Shown here: one piece after another, positions 1 to 8,595 of the stretch
Layout: each line of letters opens with the position of its first letter
How positions within the stretch are numbered: position 1 is the stretch's first letter
Assembly: GCA_027596945.1 (NCBI GenBank)
Contig: JADGJH010001239.1
Span: 1 to 11,101, forward strand
DNA length: 11,101 nt
Source of the DNA: Physocladia obscura
Lineage: Eukaryota; Chytridiomycota; Chytridiomycetes; Chytridiales; Chytriomycetaceae
Reading direction: 5' to 3'
Program-made: the position numbers and the translations under genes
Notes under the pieces: model-generated
Databases searched by the model: none
The model's input: the letters and a program-made list of their open reading frames with translations, nothing else
What the model was told of the DNA's origin: nothing

Positions 1-130
1 TTATAAATTGTAATTTTTAAAAAATTTCCTTTTATTAAATTTTATTTTTTTAATAACTAATAAAATTTAAAAATAAATTTTTTTTTTTTTTTGTCATTAC
101 AAAAAAAAAAAAAAAAACAGGCACAGAGAA
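1..130. repeat. A+T-rich 3' flank with facing homopolymer runs
   Basis: The stretch is almost entirely A and T. A run of T at about 80-92 and a run of A at about 101-117 flank a short spacer, so the two can pair as a hairpin. It lies directly downstream of the stop codon of the minus-strand mutase gene and probably includes its 3' untranslated region. No gene is visible. No polyadenylation signal can be singled out because AATAAA-like words are common here. Confidence 0.6.
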
Positions 131-2094
131 TTATTTTGCAATCAAACTGACACCATCCATTTCTTCCGGTGCAGGGAGTCCCATTACCTCCAAAATAGTT
201 GGCGCAACGTCGGCCAAGCTTCCCTCCTTTCTGGCAATAAACTTGAATTTATCGCCCGCACCATTCATCACAAACGGTACCGGGTTACACGTGTGCGCAG
301 TATGAGGTGTGACACCGTCAAGACTGATCATCTTTTCGGCGTTTCCGTGGTCGGCAGTAACAAACAAAATGTATCCATGTTCTTTGCATGCCTTGGCGAT
401 AATCCCGATTCCCTTATCGGTCGCTTCAACACCCTTCTTTGCCGCCTCGAAAATTCCAGTGTGTCCAACCATATCAGGTGGCGCAAAGTTTGTCATGACA
501 AAGTCAAATTTCCCTGTCGAGATGCGTTCAGCGACTTTTTCTGCAACAGCAATGGCCGACATTTCGGGCTGCAGGTCGTAAGTGGCAACTTTGGGCGATG
601 CAATTAGTTCGCGTTCTTCGTGTGGGTACTGCGCCTCAGTTCCGCCATTGAAAAAAAACGTCACATGCGCGTACTTTTCGGTTTCGGCAATGTGGCATTG
701 CGACACGTTGTGTTTTCCAAGCCATTCTGCGAGGACATTATCCATCTTTTGGGGTGGGAAGATGTTTGGGAATGGGAAGTCGGCTTTATATTGCGTCATC
801 GTCGTGATTGACTGTGTTTTCGTATGTTGGAATATGAGTAAATTTAATCTTTCTCAATTTCGTTTCACTCGATGTGTATTCCATTCTTGTTTTTTCGTTT
901 TTTCCTTCATATGCAATTTGCTTTCTTTTTTCTTGCTACACTTTCCATGCATTTTTATTCTGCTTATTTCTCGCTATGCTTCACTCGAATTTATTTTATC
1001 CTCGTAAAATAAATTCTCGCTCCTATTTACCAAATCTTTGGGAAACTTGTCAGAATCAAAAGGATGAGGAAGCACACCGAAGGCGATAGAAAGCTCACGC
1101 ATGCGGTCAGAGCGATAGTTAAAGAAAATGACGGTATCGCCGTCTTGAATACGTGAATCATTGTCATCAAGGACAATGGGCTTGATGAATTCGTCCGTTT
1201 CGTTTCGATCGTAGCAGACCTTGACGGCGGCAATAAAAGCATCAATGCTGTCGGCGGAGGGGGCAATTTTTGTGACAGCAGTGCCAAGGACGAGGGCGTC
1301 GTAGGCGATTTTGACACGATCCCAGCGCTTGTCGCGATCCATGGCGTAGTAGCGGCCGACGATGGTGGCAAGAGAGCCGTAGCTGAATATAATCAAATAA
1401 TATTATTAATGATGTCACGGTGATGACAAATAACAAATCCATACTTCAGTTCGACAAGTTTTTCCTGGAGCGCTTCGAGATATTTGACAGCGGAGCGCGG
1501 GGCCGTATCTCTGCCGTCGCCGAAAAAGTGGACGAACGACTTTGGGACACCGGCGGCCTTTGCGGCGGCGAGGATGGCGTGGAGATGCTTCTGGTGCGAG
1601 TGCACGCCGCCGTCCGACACAAGCCCGGCGAGGTGGAGCCGCCCGGTGCCGCCAAGCGACGCTGCACGCGCGAGGGCCGCGGCGAGATTCGGCTGCGTGG
1701 CGAGCGTCCCACGTGCAACCGCAAGATCGATGCGCACAATGTCCTGGTACACCACACGCCCGGCCCCGATGTTGAGGTGGCCGACCTGCCGACAAACGTT
1801 AACCACGCATTCACAGTCTGAATAGTCAGCGTACATACCTCCGAGTTGCCCATTAGTCCATCCGGCAGTCCCACGCTAAGTCCGTGCGCGTGCAGAGTTG
1901 TGTACGCGTCACTGTCCACCGCGGCAAACCCATCCATCACTGGCGTTTTTGCGTGCAGGACTGCATTACCGTTGCTCTCCGCTTCCGGAGCAATACCCCA
2001 CCCGTCAATTACGATCAAGCACACTTTGTTCTGTTGATGCTTAATCTTAACTGGCACAGTTACAACTACTAACCTGTACAACTGCTGTACTCAT
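131..2094 (-). CDS. gpmI: 2,3-bisphosphoglycerate-independent phosphoglycerate mutase (five exons)
   Basis: Interconverts 3- and 2-phosphoglycerate in cytosolic glycolysis and gluconeogenesis (EC 5.4.2.12, alkaline-phosphatase superfamily). Exons read 2094-2074, 2030-1839, 1785-1445, 1382-1031 and 811-131. All introns are GT-AG (43, 53, 62 and 219 bp) and phases agree, giving 528 aa, normal for the family. Visible residues: metal-binding Asp16 in DGWG, nucleophile Ser70 in GNSE, SDGGVHSH at 128-135, GDGRDT at 160-165, GRYYAMDRD from 194, NYRSDR at 273-278, Lys348 in EKYAHVTFF, PDMVGHTG with Asp415 and His419, TADHGNAE with Asp456 and His457, and His475. Every expected catalytic position is present, so it should be active. 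The ATG at 2094 opens a 7-codon exon; without the 43-bp intron the frame hits TAA. Exon 3 is much richer in G+C than the others. The symbol is the bacterial one; fungal names vary. Confidence 0.96.
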
Positions 2095-2172
2095 CTTATC
2101 TTTTATCAAAATTGAGTTCTCCAATTTGGATCAAGGGGTCCTTCACTGATTCTGTCAAAATGACACACATTC

Positions 2173-2194
2173 ATAAAATAAAATAAAATAAAAC
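2173..2194. repeat. (ATAAA)n microsatellite
   Basis: Four perfect tandem copies of the 5-base unit ATAAA, plus two bases of a partial copy, lie in the spacer between the two divergent genes. It is a simple repeat with no visible gene association. Confidence 0.85.
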
Positions 2195-2453
2195 AATACT
2201 AACACCTGATATTTTTAAGGTAAGAAAATTAAAATTAATTCATAACTATATGATTATATCATCGTATAAGGATACAAAGCAGATTTAAGATTATGGGTAC
2301 AATACCACTTCGTTGAAGACAACGATTATCCTTTCCCATGTAATAAACTCGAGAAAAATCGCACGAAACACAATATTAATTTAAGGGCATAGTTCAACAA
2401 ATTTTAAGCACATGTTATTTTTTTTTTGCATTGCTTCTTATTGCTTTTAATAG

Positions 2454-2635
2454 AATATTATTTGTCCTGAAGCAAAGGAGTTGGTCAAACTTGGCGTCAA
2501 AAGTTTTGACTGTACGAAAGAATTTGCGTTGGACAGCGTCAGAAAGGAAATTCTTTCGACGAATATCAGAGCGTTGCCAATACAAAAAGTTTGGCAACTG
2601 AATTTTCTTTATCCAAAAGTATTGTTATCAAGTTT
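2454..2635 (+). other. Exon-like open segment, unassigned
   Basis: This stretch has the outline of an internal exon. A pyrimidine-rich run and TAATAG acceptor (AG at 2452-2453) precede it, and a consensus donor GTAAGT (2636-2641) follows it. It stays open for 60 codons in one plus-strand frame (starting NIICPEAKELVKLG), with a mix of charged and hydrophobic residues. If spliced to an AG at 2739-2740 it would enter the downstream F-box gene in frame and extend that protein, but that acceptor sits in a purine run and looks poor. No first exon with an ATG was found upstream. The opposite strand is also open here (2415-2597), so the frame choice is not secure. It may be a missed exon, a relic of a related gene, or chance. 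Confidence 0.3.
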
Positions 2636-2771
2636 GTAAGTTTTTTGTGGCATTTTTAAGAGTTCACCAACTTGTTTTTTTTTTTCCTTTTTTTTATTAA
2701 AATAATTTGAGAAATAAATAAAAAAGAAAAAAGAAAAAAGAGATAAAAAGGAAAAGATACAAAAAAAATTG

Positions 2772-5202
2772 ATGTCCACAACACAACGAAGGTCCAATGA
2801 AAAATTTTGGCCATCATACGAAGAAACTCCTATTGAAGTACAAGAATACAGTCTCAAATCCGTTACCGCGTCTACAATTTCAGTTTATGCAGAAATCAGT
2901 AATCCGAAGCAATTGCAAAACCAAACTCTACCTGTTGAATTATGGTTACGTGTTCTTTTATTCATGTCAGATCCATCGCAGCTCGCAATTTTAAATCGAT
3001 CTGTTGCGGCAACTGTTTTTGGAATATTTTCTGGTGATAATGTGCCAACCAGTTCCACAACATTTCAGGCGCAGTATTTGATTGCCAGGTGAGTTCTTCT
3101 AAATTAAAAATAATAATTACAATAATAAGACGCTATTAATTAAATGTTAAAGGTTTGGAACTTGTGACGCGCTTGCACAAGCAACGATTTTCAATTTTTT
3201 TACACGTGGAAGCACGAGACTATCTCAATCACCACTCCCGAAATTAAAAGAACGCGGCGAATGTCTATTTTGCCATACTTTTTACAAATTGCAGAATCAA
3301 ATAGAGGAGAAAGAAGCCCACAAATTATTTCGGGGTTCCAGACGTCGAATGAAACTAGTGTGGCTCAAATTCTGGAAATTTTTTCAACTGATTTTTAATG
3401 GTGTAACGTGGATATATGCTTGTAGTGTTAGTTTCTTTCTTTCACTGCTTTGTTTTAGACAAAGCCAGGAAAGAATCGATTTTTTACATATTCAAAAAGG
3501 AGAGACAGCGAATGCGAAAATACTTGATCAAGTTATTGTAGCTACAACGCGTTTTTCAAACAGTCAAAATTACATTGATACGGGGTGTGCAATTGAATTA
3601 TCTCCATGTTCATTGGAGAAGCATCAAATTCACCTATTTCGAACTCTAATTCGTCTTGGAGCTTCGCCAAAGTCATCAGAACCTCTCATAAAATATACAG
3701 CGCGTATCGGTCATTTAAATTTACTGTCAAAAATATTCGACACAATCTGCAATTACACTTCAAAAAATGGTCATGCACATGAAAATTTAGAAGAAAATCG
3801 TCCGAATATTCTCTTGAATGGTGCCCTTCTTTTTGAATCCGTACGCCGAAGTAACTATCGCCTCATACAGCATCTTTGCGAACAATACAGTGCCGCGCTG
3901 TATACTAACAACGGCTTTCGAGCCCTTGAATTAGCAGTCTCCTTGAGAAACACACACGCCTTGCGCATACTAATCGACAACGGTGCAACAACAAGCACGC
4001 CAATCCCAATTGAAGGAATCGACACTAATGGCATCGACGATGAAGACAATAACGGCAGACTACTTATGGATAGGCTCAGAATCGCCACCATCCGACGCGT
4101 GTTTGGAATTCCACTTCGCGATGGCGGAACTTCTCAAAGAATTATCGAAGGATTGATCCGCGGGCACGAATGCCACGGAAATCAAGTCGCGTTCATTGAA
4201 TTTTGCGACACACTCCTGGTTCCAATGCTGGTAGAAATCGGGAATCCGGCACTATTGCGCGCTGCTTGGGAAAGAGGAGCAGATTTAGACTCGAATGATT
4301 CGACACCTCTGTTTATGTCGATTATTTCTGGGCATTGGCGCGTTGTGAGGTTCTTAACGCGTGAAGTGGCGGTTATTCGGGTACGAGATTTGGAAAATGA
4401 AAGGAAACAGCTGAAGCAAGAGTGGCGAACTAAAAAAAAGAAAAATGGTGGAAGCTTTTTAGTTGAGTTGTTTGTCATTTGGATTCGTTTGAAACTCAAA
4501 CACCGGAACAAAATCCCAATGACGAAAATTATACCTGACCAAAATAATCCTGCGTCAGTAACTTTTATTTCTATCTCGGCTCCGGAACCTGTTTTTACAG
4601 AGGCTGATGCGAATACGGAATTTAAATTCAAATCATTTTATAAACCACATATCGGAGTGGTTGCCAGACAGCGAAACATTAGATTCAATTCAATCTTTCG
4701 GAGGCGGCGTTTGTTTGTGTTGAGTTTTCTAATTGTTTTACATACCGGAATTCTGTCTTGGTTCATGTACAACTTGGTGATCTTGGTCATGTCTATTGTT
4801 TGCTATTTTCAAAACTATCCACAAAGTTTAGGAACACTAATTTATAAGCCCGTGACAACGTACTATTATAATACTGCAACTGGAAGTTATAGTTTTCAAA
4901 ACTCGGGTTATTATTTTGTTGCTAGTCCGGATGCACAATTGCAATATCAAGACGAAGTGACGGATGATAATGCAGTCGAAATTTCAGGATGGTGTGCAAC
5001 TCAACTTGGAACGACAGTGCTGGATTCAGACTATTGGTTTAAAACTGGTGCAGTTGTTGGGATATTGACACTTGCAGTTTTTATTGCAGAACGATCAATG
5101 CCCCTACACGGTATGGTTATTTCAATTTTTGAGGTTTTATTTTGGCTACTGAAAAGAACGCTGCTTAAATGGATTGTTGAATTGAAAAGAGAAAGTGGTT
5201 GA
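2772..5202 (+). CDS. F-box-like / ankyrin-like multi-pass membrane protein
   Basis: Two exons, 2772-3088 and 3153-5202, joined across a 64-bp GT-AG intron (GTGAGT donor). Exon 1 ends with two bases of the Arg106 codon. The product is 788 aa. Residues about 52-85 match an F-box-like pattern (LPVELWLRVLLFMSDPSQL), the segment that in known F-box proteins binds Skp1 of SCF ubiquitin ligases. Degenerate ankyrin-type helix pairs follow at about 263-310, 330-386 (ILIDNGA) and 466-512 (ERGADLDSNDSTPLF). Hydrophobic segments lie at about 181-207, 626-659, 738-752 and 760-778, with a Tyr/Ser/Asn-rich loop between the second and third. A Lys/Glu-rich patch lies at about 518-538. F-box plus ankyrin is common in fungi, while membrane segments are not. 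Substrate recognition at a membrane is inference only. The ATG follows an A-rich leader. Confidence 0.85.
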
Positions 5203-5921
5203 AAACAAATCAGTATATTTTTTGAGTGAGGTTTAAACATTAATTGAATCTGAAAAAATGAATTAAATATAAGTTTTGCGATGGACAGCGGATCACTCAC
5301 GCGCTAGACACTTGTTTCTCACTCTATAAGCCATCGACTACAGTCTTTCTTAATTTCTTCCCTCTCAATAGCACATTACGCGCTGTTATTGAAGTGAATC
5401 CCGGTATACTGAACCTAATTTCTACTGCTGTCATGTTACACGAAACGCGAACAATCATTTTACGTGGAGCTTGTTTGTTGGGGTTGGAATCATGGAATTG
5501 ACAGAAGATTCTTTTGATCGCTATGGGATGAATGCCGTTCTATTTTTGGGGTCTGGGTGCTACTGCAATTATTATTGAATTTCCAAATATACCGCCAAAT
5601 CACTTTTGAGGAAATTTTTATGAGCAATAATAAGTTTTCTCCAGCCTTACGAAATCAAACTTTCGAATCATGAATTCAAACATAATATTAACACGATGTG
5701 AAGTCGTTGCAAAATTGTATTTTTTTTAAGAAACGATGGTTAAAACCTTTTGCCAGCAAGAAAAAATTGAATTCAGTTCGAGATATTCAACGAGAAATTG
5801 TATGCACTAGCTTTAAAAATAAAATCATATATTTTTTTTTCCATCCCTTGTTCCAAAAAAAATAATTTCGCCCGGTATTTTAACAAACAGCGATACTTGG
5901 GGATCCATGTCTAAAAATCAA
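5203..5921. other. Intergenic region between convergent genes
   Basis: This 719-bp stretch lies between the stop of the plus-strand F-box gene and the stop of the minus-strand hemerythrin-like gene, so it holds both 3' ends. Its first half is less A+T-biased and carries the broken coding-like stretch listed separately. The rest (about 5680-5921) is A+T-rich with no open frame of interest. No tRNA-like or other RNA gene was recognised. Confidence 0.5.
5262..5672 (+). pseudogene. Possible decayed protein-coding relic
   Basis: One plus-strand frame is open from 5262 to a TGA at 5499-5501 without an early ATG. It reads with protein-like composition (for example STLRAVIEVNPGILNLISTA). After the stop, the next frame continues from an ATG at 5492 (ELTEDSFDRYGMNAVLFLGSG) to 5578. 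The original frame resumes with GATAIIIEFPNIPPNHF, and the third frame is open to 5673. This patchwork over about 400 bp suggests a gene broken by frameshifts, possibly of a hydrophobic protein. The family is not recognised. No splice sites were found that rescue it. Chance open frames cannot be excluded. Confidence 0.25.
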
Positions 5922-6981
5922 TCATTTGAAGGAAGAAATTCCGATTTGAGAAGCTAATTCGTCTAGCTCGGATCGCTTGAAATTTGCCACCAAGAATGGC
6001 ACAATACTGGAAAAAATATCGCTATTGGCAAGCTTAATATTGTACAGATACTGGGCTCTGTCAGAAAGGGAGAGAATTTCAAGTGCGAACAAAATCGAAT
6101 TAACTTTAGATTCAGTGAGCGACTGTTGAAAAAATTAATTTTTTAAATTCGGTAGAATATAAAATAAGAAAGTAATTCACAAACTACTGCGTAGTTACCT
6201 TTTTGACGACTTCAATCTGAGTGTCACCATTCACTTCATCCAAAAGTTTGAAAAACGCTGTCTCATCTCCGCCCAAACGGAACTTGTAGGCAACACTGAA
6301 CTTTCTCAAACCTGGCAACAAGACTCCCTTAAAATCATCATCTTCTCTTCTCGGCATCTTCAAATCCCCACGAACCACAATTCTGTCCAAAACAGCTTTA
6401 ATATCATCGTTCAGAGATTCCAATGCCTCCAAATCTTTTTCGTGTTCGCTACGGGCGCGTTTTGCGATTCCCGCAACAACGTTATCCAATACCGGAAACA
6501 AAATTTCAAGATCGGAAATCAAATTTTCACGAATGGTTGTGTAAACATGGGTCCATCTAGACTGGAGGTCTTTGGCGCTGGCCGCCATATCCTGCGTGAA
6601 TCCGTTGGACATTGAGGTTGCCGTTGCAACAGACTTTTCGAGCTGGGTTCTGATGATGGCATGGGTGATTCGCTTTGAACTGGACAGCACTGGATCCTTT
6701 GGTGTTGCAGTTGTCGTTTCTGTTTCTGTTTCGGCTACTTTTGCTTTCAGCGGACTGGCGGCTGGTGGTGGTGTTGGCGGCGGTGTTGGTGTTGGCTTTG
6801 GAGTTGCAACTTTAGTCAATGCCGGCGGAGCAGTGTTTGTTGCCGCTGCTGGTGAAGGAGTTCTTGCGGGTGTTGGCACTTTGATTGTTTGCGGTTGCGC
6901 TGATATCACTTCGCTGGCTGCGATTGGCGGACTTTCCTTCTTTGCAGCGCCCACTCCGACGCAACATGAGAAAAGGGACAT
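5922..6981 (-). CDS. Pro/Thr-rich protein with degenerate hemerythrin-like domain
   Basis: Two exons, 6981-6199 and 6122-5922, with a 76-bp intron (GTAACT to CAACAG, phase 0). Reading through the intron stops after four codons, whereas splicing adds 66 residues to give 327 aa. The N-terminus has adjacent cysteines (MSLFSCC), a possible lipid-attachment site. Residues about 28-95 are a Pro/Thr/Ala-rich linker with runs such as PTPTPPPTPPP. From about 105 on it is helical and follows the spacing of HHE/hemerythrin-like proteins: His107, Trp143, ILFPVLD at 160-166, SEHEKDLEALESL at 178-190, and a final VPFLVANFKRSELDEL. The usual HHxxED ligand motif reads NLISDL (153-158), so iron or oxygen binding is doubtful. 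That fold assignment is inference. The role is unknown. Confidence 0.8.
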
Positions 6982-7235
6982 TTGTGTTGAGTGTAGCTGT
7001 TTTTTCTCAATCGATAAGAATCCTTTTTGATTTCCGAAAAATTCGGAATGATAAGATTGCTTTATTTTTAGGATTCGCCACTTTTGCCGTTTTGGATATG
7101 AACAATTGCTGGATGAATTATTTGTCTATTGTGTTGTTTGTTTTACCATTTAATGTTCTTTCACATAAAAATAAAACTTAACACGAACGATTAGCCCCTG
7201 CCGAATTGTTACTGAAATTGTGGAGATTAGATAAA

Positions 7236-7243
7236 CACGTGAC
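7236..7243. promoter_or_regulatory. CACGTG (E-box / CBF1-type) site
   Basis: The sequence is CACGTGAC on the plus strand and GTCACGTG on the strand of the downstream gene. It lies about 255 bp upstream of the hemerythrin-like start codon. GTCACGTG is the classical core bound by fungal bHLH factors such as Cbf1. The match is exact but short, so function is inferred from position only. Confidence 0.35.
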
Positions 7244-7253
7244 AAAACAAACC

Positions 7254-7272
7254 TAGGGTTTGTTAAACCCTA
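7254..7272. promoter_or_regulatory. Telobox-like perfect inverted repeat
   Basis: TAGGGTTT and AAACCCTA form perfect 8-base arms around a 3-base loop (GTT), 11 bp beyond the CACGTG box. Each arm resembles a telomere-type repeat unit or telobox (AAACCCTA), an element known from plant and some fungal promoters bound by Myb/telobox factors. It could be a paired binding site or a hairpin. Confidence 0.35.
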
Positions 7273-7525
7273 TGCTGAGAAAGAGAACCAAGGATAATCA
7301 CTCGTCTCCTCTCCAATTCAAAAAAATCTCTAGACTTTCAAGAAAGAATTGCGCATTGCTTTAATTTTTCTTCTTAATTTGCGAAAATATTGGCATTCTG
7401 CCTTCGTTTCACATCAAAAAATTGCTTGAATTTCTTCAATTCAAAATTATTCAAGTATCAAAACATTTATTCAGCATTCGGCGCAAATCTTGGTGATTAA
7501 TATCATCCACCTTGTCTTGTTCGCT

Positions 7526-8086
7526 TTAGCTAACCTGAAAAAACGAAAAGTTGTAAGACTGCAAAAGAAACGAAGAACCTTTAGTTTCAATTTTTCCCCC
7601 GTTACGGCACTGTATCTGATCTCTTCTCTATCATTTGAGTTTGAATCCGAAGAATCCTTTCTTTTTGACTTCTAAATTTTTTTTATTTCTGTGATTTGTC
7701 AAAAAATTTACCTTTTTCTTGCTTTTGTTCTTTTTATGCTTACTGATCTTTAATTTTGACGAAGGTGAGTCGTTAAATTAAATCAAATCACAGTTCAGAA
7801 AGTCATAGTAAAATAAAAAATCAAGTGTAAATCCTTTTTTCTTTATGTCAACAGAAAAGTCAGCGAAATCAGAGTCACAATCCGAATCAATAGACGAATT
7901 ATCAAAATCTAATCGTTTTGAACTCTTTTTTGTACTTCCACTGTGTTTCGCTTTATACGACTTTCTTTTGGAATTTTTTTTACGAGACCTACCCGTCATT
8001 GATGCTCTCGCCAGATGATTCAGATTCCGAGTCAATATCACGAGATCTTTTCGAACTGATTTGTCTGGAAGGTTTTCCGTCGCCGC
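7526..8086 (-). CDS. Lys/Ser/Asp-rich protein, 3' part (five small exons)
   Basis: Reading splice sites on the minus strand gives exons 8086-7993, 7940-7853, 7747-7712, 7671-7579 and 7534-7526. Introns are 52, 105, 40 and 44 bp, all GT-AG with matching phases. About 105 residues result. Ser/Asp clusters (RDIDSESESSGE; NSSIDSDCDSDF) alternate with Lys/Ser stretches (ISKHKKNKSKKK), then RYSAVTGEKLKLK. Such composition is typical of nuclear or RNA-associated proteins; I do not recognise the family. With the last intron spliced at TTTCAG the frame ends at TAA (7526-7528). Beyond it the same frame continues as SEQDKVDDINHQDLRRMLNK to a TGA at 7451, which looks like the expected tail, so the gene may carry a nonsense codon or use another acceptor. 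The 5' end is unresolved. The GTAGGT and GTTGAC donors are weak. Confidence 0.5.
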
Positions 8087-8595
8087 CTAAACAGTGTTAT
8101 TGAACAGCGGCGGGTATTATGGCGGGATGCGTTGCAGAGATATCGAACACAATCCCGATGAGAAGGACAGTTAGGCGGAGAAGCCAACACAGATTTGTGT
8201 CAGGCGCCAATCTAATTAAAAAAACAGGTTAGAGAGAATAAATAAAAAAAATCGAGGAAAAGAGAATCATATATCTACCTGGAACTAGAGCAGTGGAACT
8301 AGATATCAACAGCACTGCATAGATTGAACATTTAATTTATATCATTTATCAGAAGCTTGATAGTAGACTTTAAATTTGAAAGTTGAGAGAATTTTTATTT
8401 GTTAAGATTCTACACTGAAAATTAAATCCAGAGTCGCCGTTATAACTTTTTTTGTGTAGTTTCTTTCTTCCATTTGAAATTCTTCGCAAAGAAAACTGAT
8501 GAAACAAATTGTCACAAGAAAAACTTCTAAACACAGCAGGAGCCACTTGAAACCAACAAAATCCAGCTGAAATTTCAAGCAGCAGTGTTTCATTC
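8087..8595. other. Gap between the Lys/Ser-rich gene and the retroelement
   Basis: The part from about 8100 to 8215 is less A+T-rich and may hold a further small minus-strand exon of the Lys/Ser-rich gene. An acceptor TTAATTAG (AG at 8212-8213) leads into a short open piece with DWRLTQI, and a CAG/GTAGAT donor lies further upstream at about 8279. No ATG could be joined to it. The remainder to 8595 is A+T-rich. Open frames on the minus strand across 8370-8699 run antisense to the start of the reverse transcriptase and are discounted. Confidence 0.35.
8280..8303. repeat. 10-bp direct repeat
   Basis: TGGAACTAGA occurs at 8280-8289 and again at 8294-8303, separated by GCAG. It is a perfect short direct repeat. 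The two copies do not clearly flank an inserted sequence, so it is not evidence of a target-site duplication. Confidence 0.6.

Larger units (their letters stand above)
2095..2771. promoter_or_regulatory. Head-to-head intergenic spacer (shared promoter region)
   Basis: This spacer separates the start of the minus-strand mutase gene from the start of the plus-strand F-box/ankyrin gene, so it should carry both promoters. It is A+T-rich, with a perfect pentanucleotide tract (ATAAA repeated) at 2173-2194 and a T-rich tract at about 2672-2697. An A/G-rich tract runs at about 2710-2768, just before the downstream ATG, as is common in A-rich fungal leaders. I see no convincing single TATA box or activator site. 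The exon-like segment inside it is listed separately. Confidence 0.5.
6982..7450. promoter_or_regulatory. Upstream spacer of the hemerythrin-like gene
   Basis: This 469-bp A+T-rich spacer contains the presumed promoter of the minus-strand gene starting at 6981. Apart from the CACGTG box and the telobox-like inverted repeat listed separately, I see only short open frames in its first 200 bp, on the strand opposite the gene, with no sign of being coding. Confidence 0.45.

Noticed and set aside
293..1007. Plus-strand open frames at the left end
   Set aside because: They are antisense shadows of the last mutase exon and its 219-bp intron, and their composition is not protein-like.
1420..1825. 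Several overlapping open frames on the plus strand
   Set aside because: They lie antisense to the G+C-rich third exon of the mutase, where stop codons are rare in every frame. They have no domain signal.
3855..4631. Minus-strand open frames inside the F-box/ankyrin gene
   Set aside because: They are shadows of a long intact plus-strand exon that has coherent domains.
5203..5921. tRNA or other structured RNA gene
   Set aside because: No B-box-like GGTTCRANNCC and no cloverleaf pairing could be found.
6572..7030. Plus-strand frame rich in Val, Gly and Ala
   Set aside because: It is antisense to the Pro/Thr-rich linker of the hemerythrin-like gene; the Gly/Val runs mirror the Pro/Thr codons.
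7490..7675. Short plus-strand frame
   Set aside because: It overlaps the better-supported minus-strand small exons, and its Phe/Ser/Leu-rich content is the complement of their Lys/Ser codons.
8280..8303. Target-site duplication of the retroelement
   Set aside because: The two copies are only 4 bp apart and lie about 300 bp before the first reverse transcriptase codons, so they do not flank an insertion.
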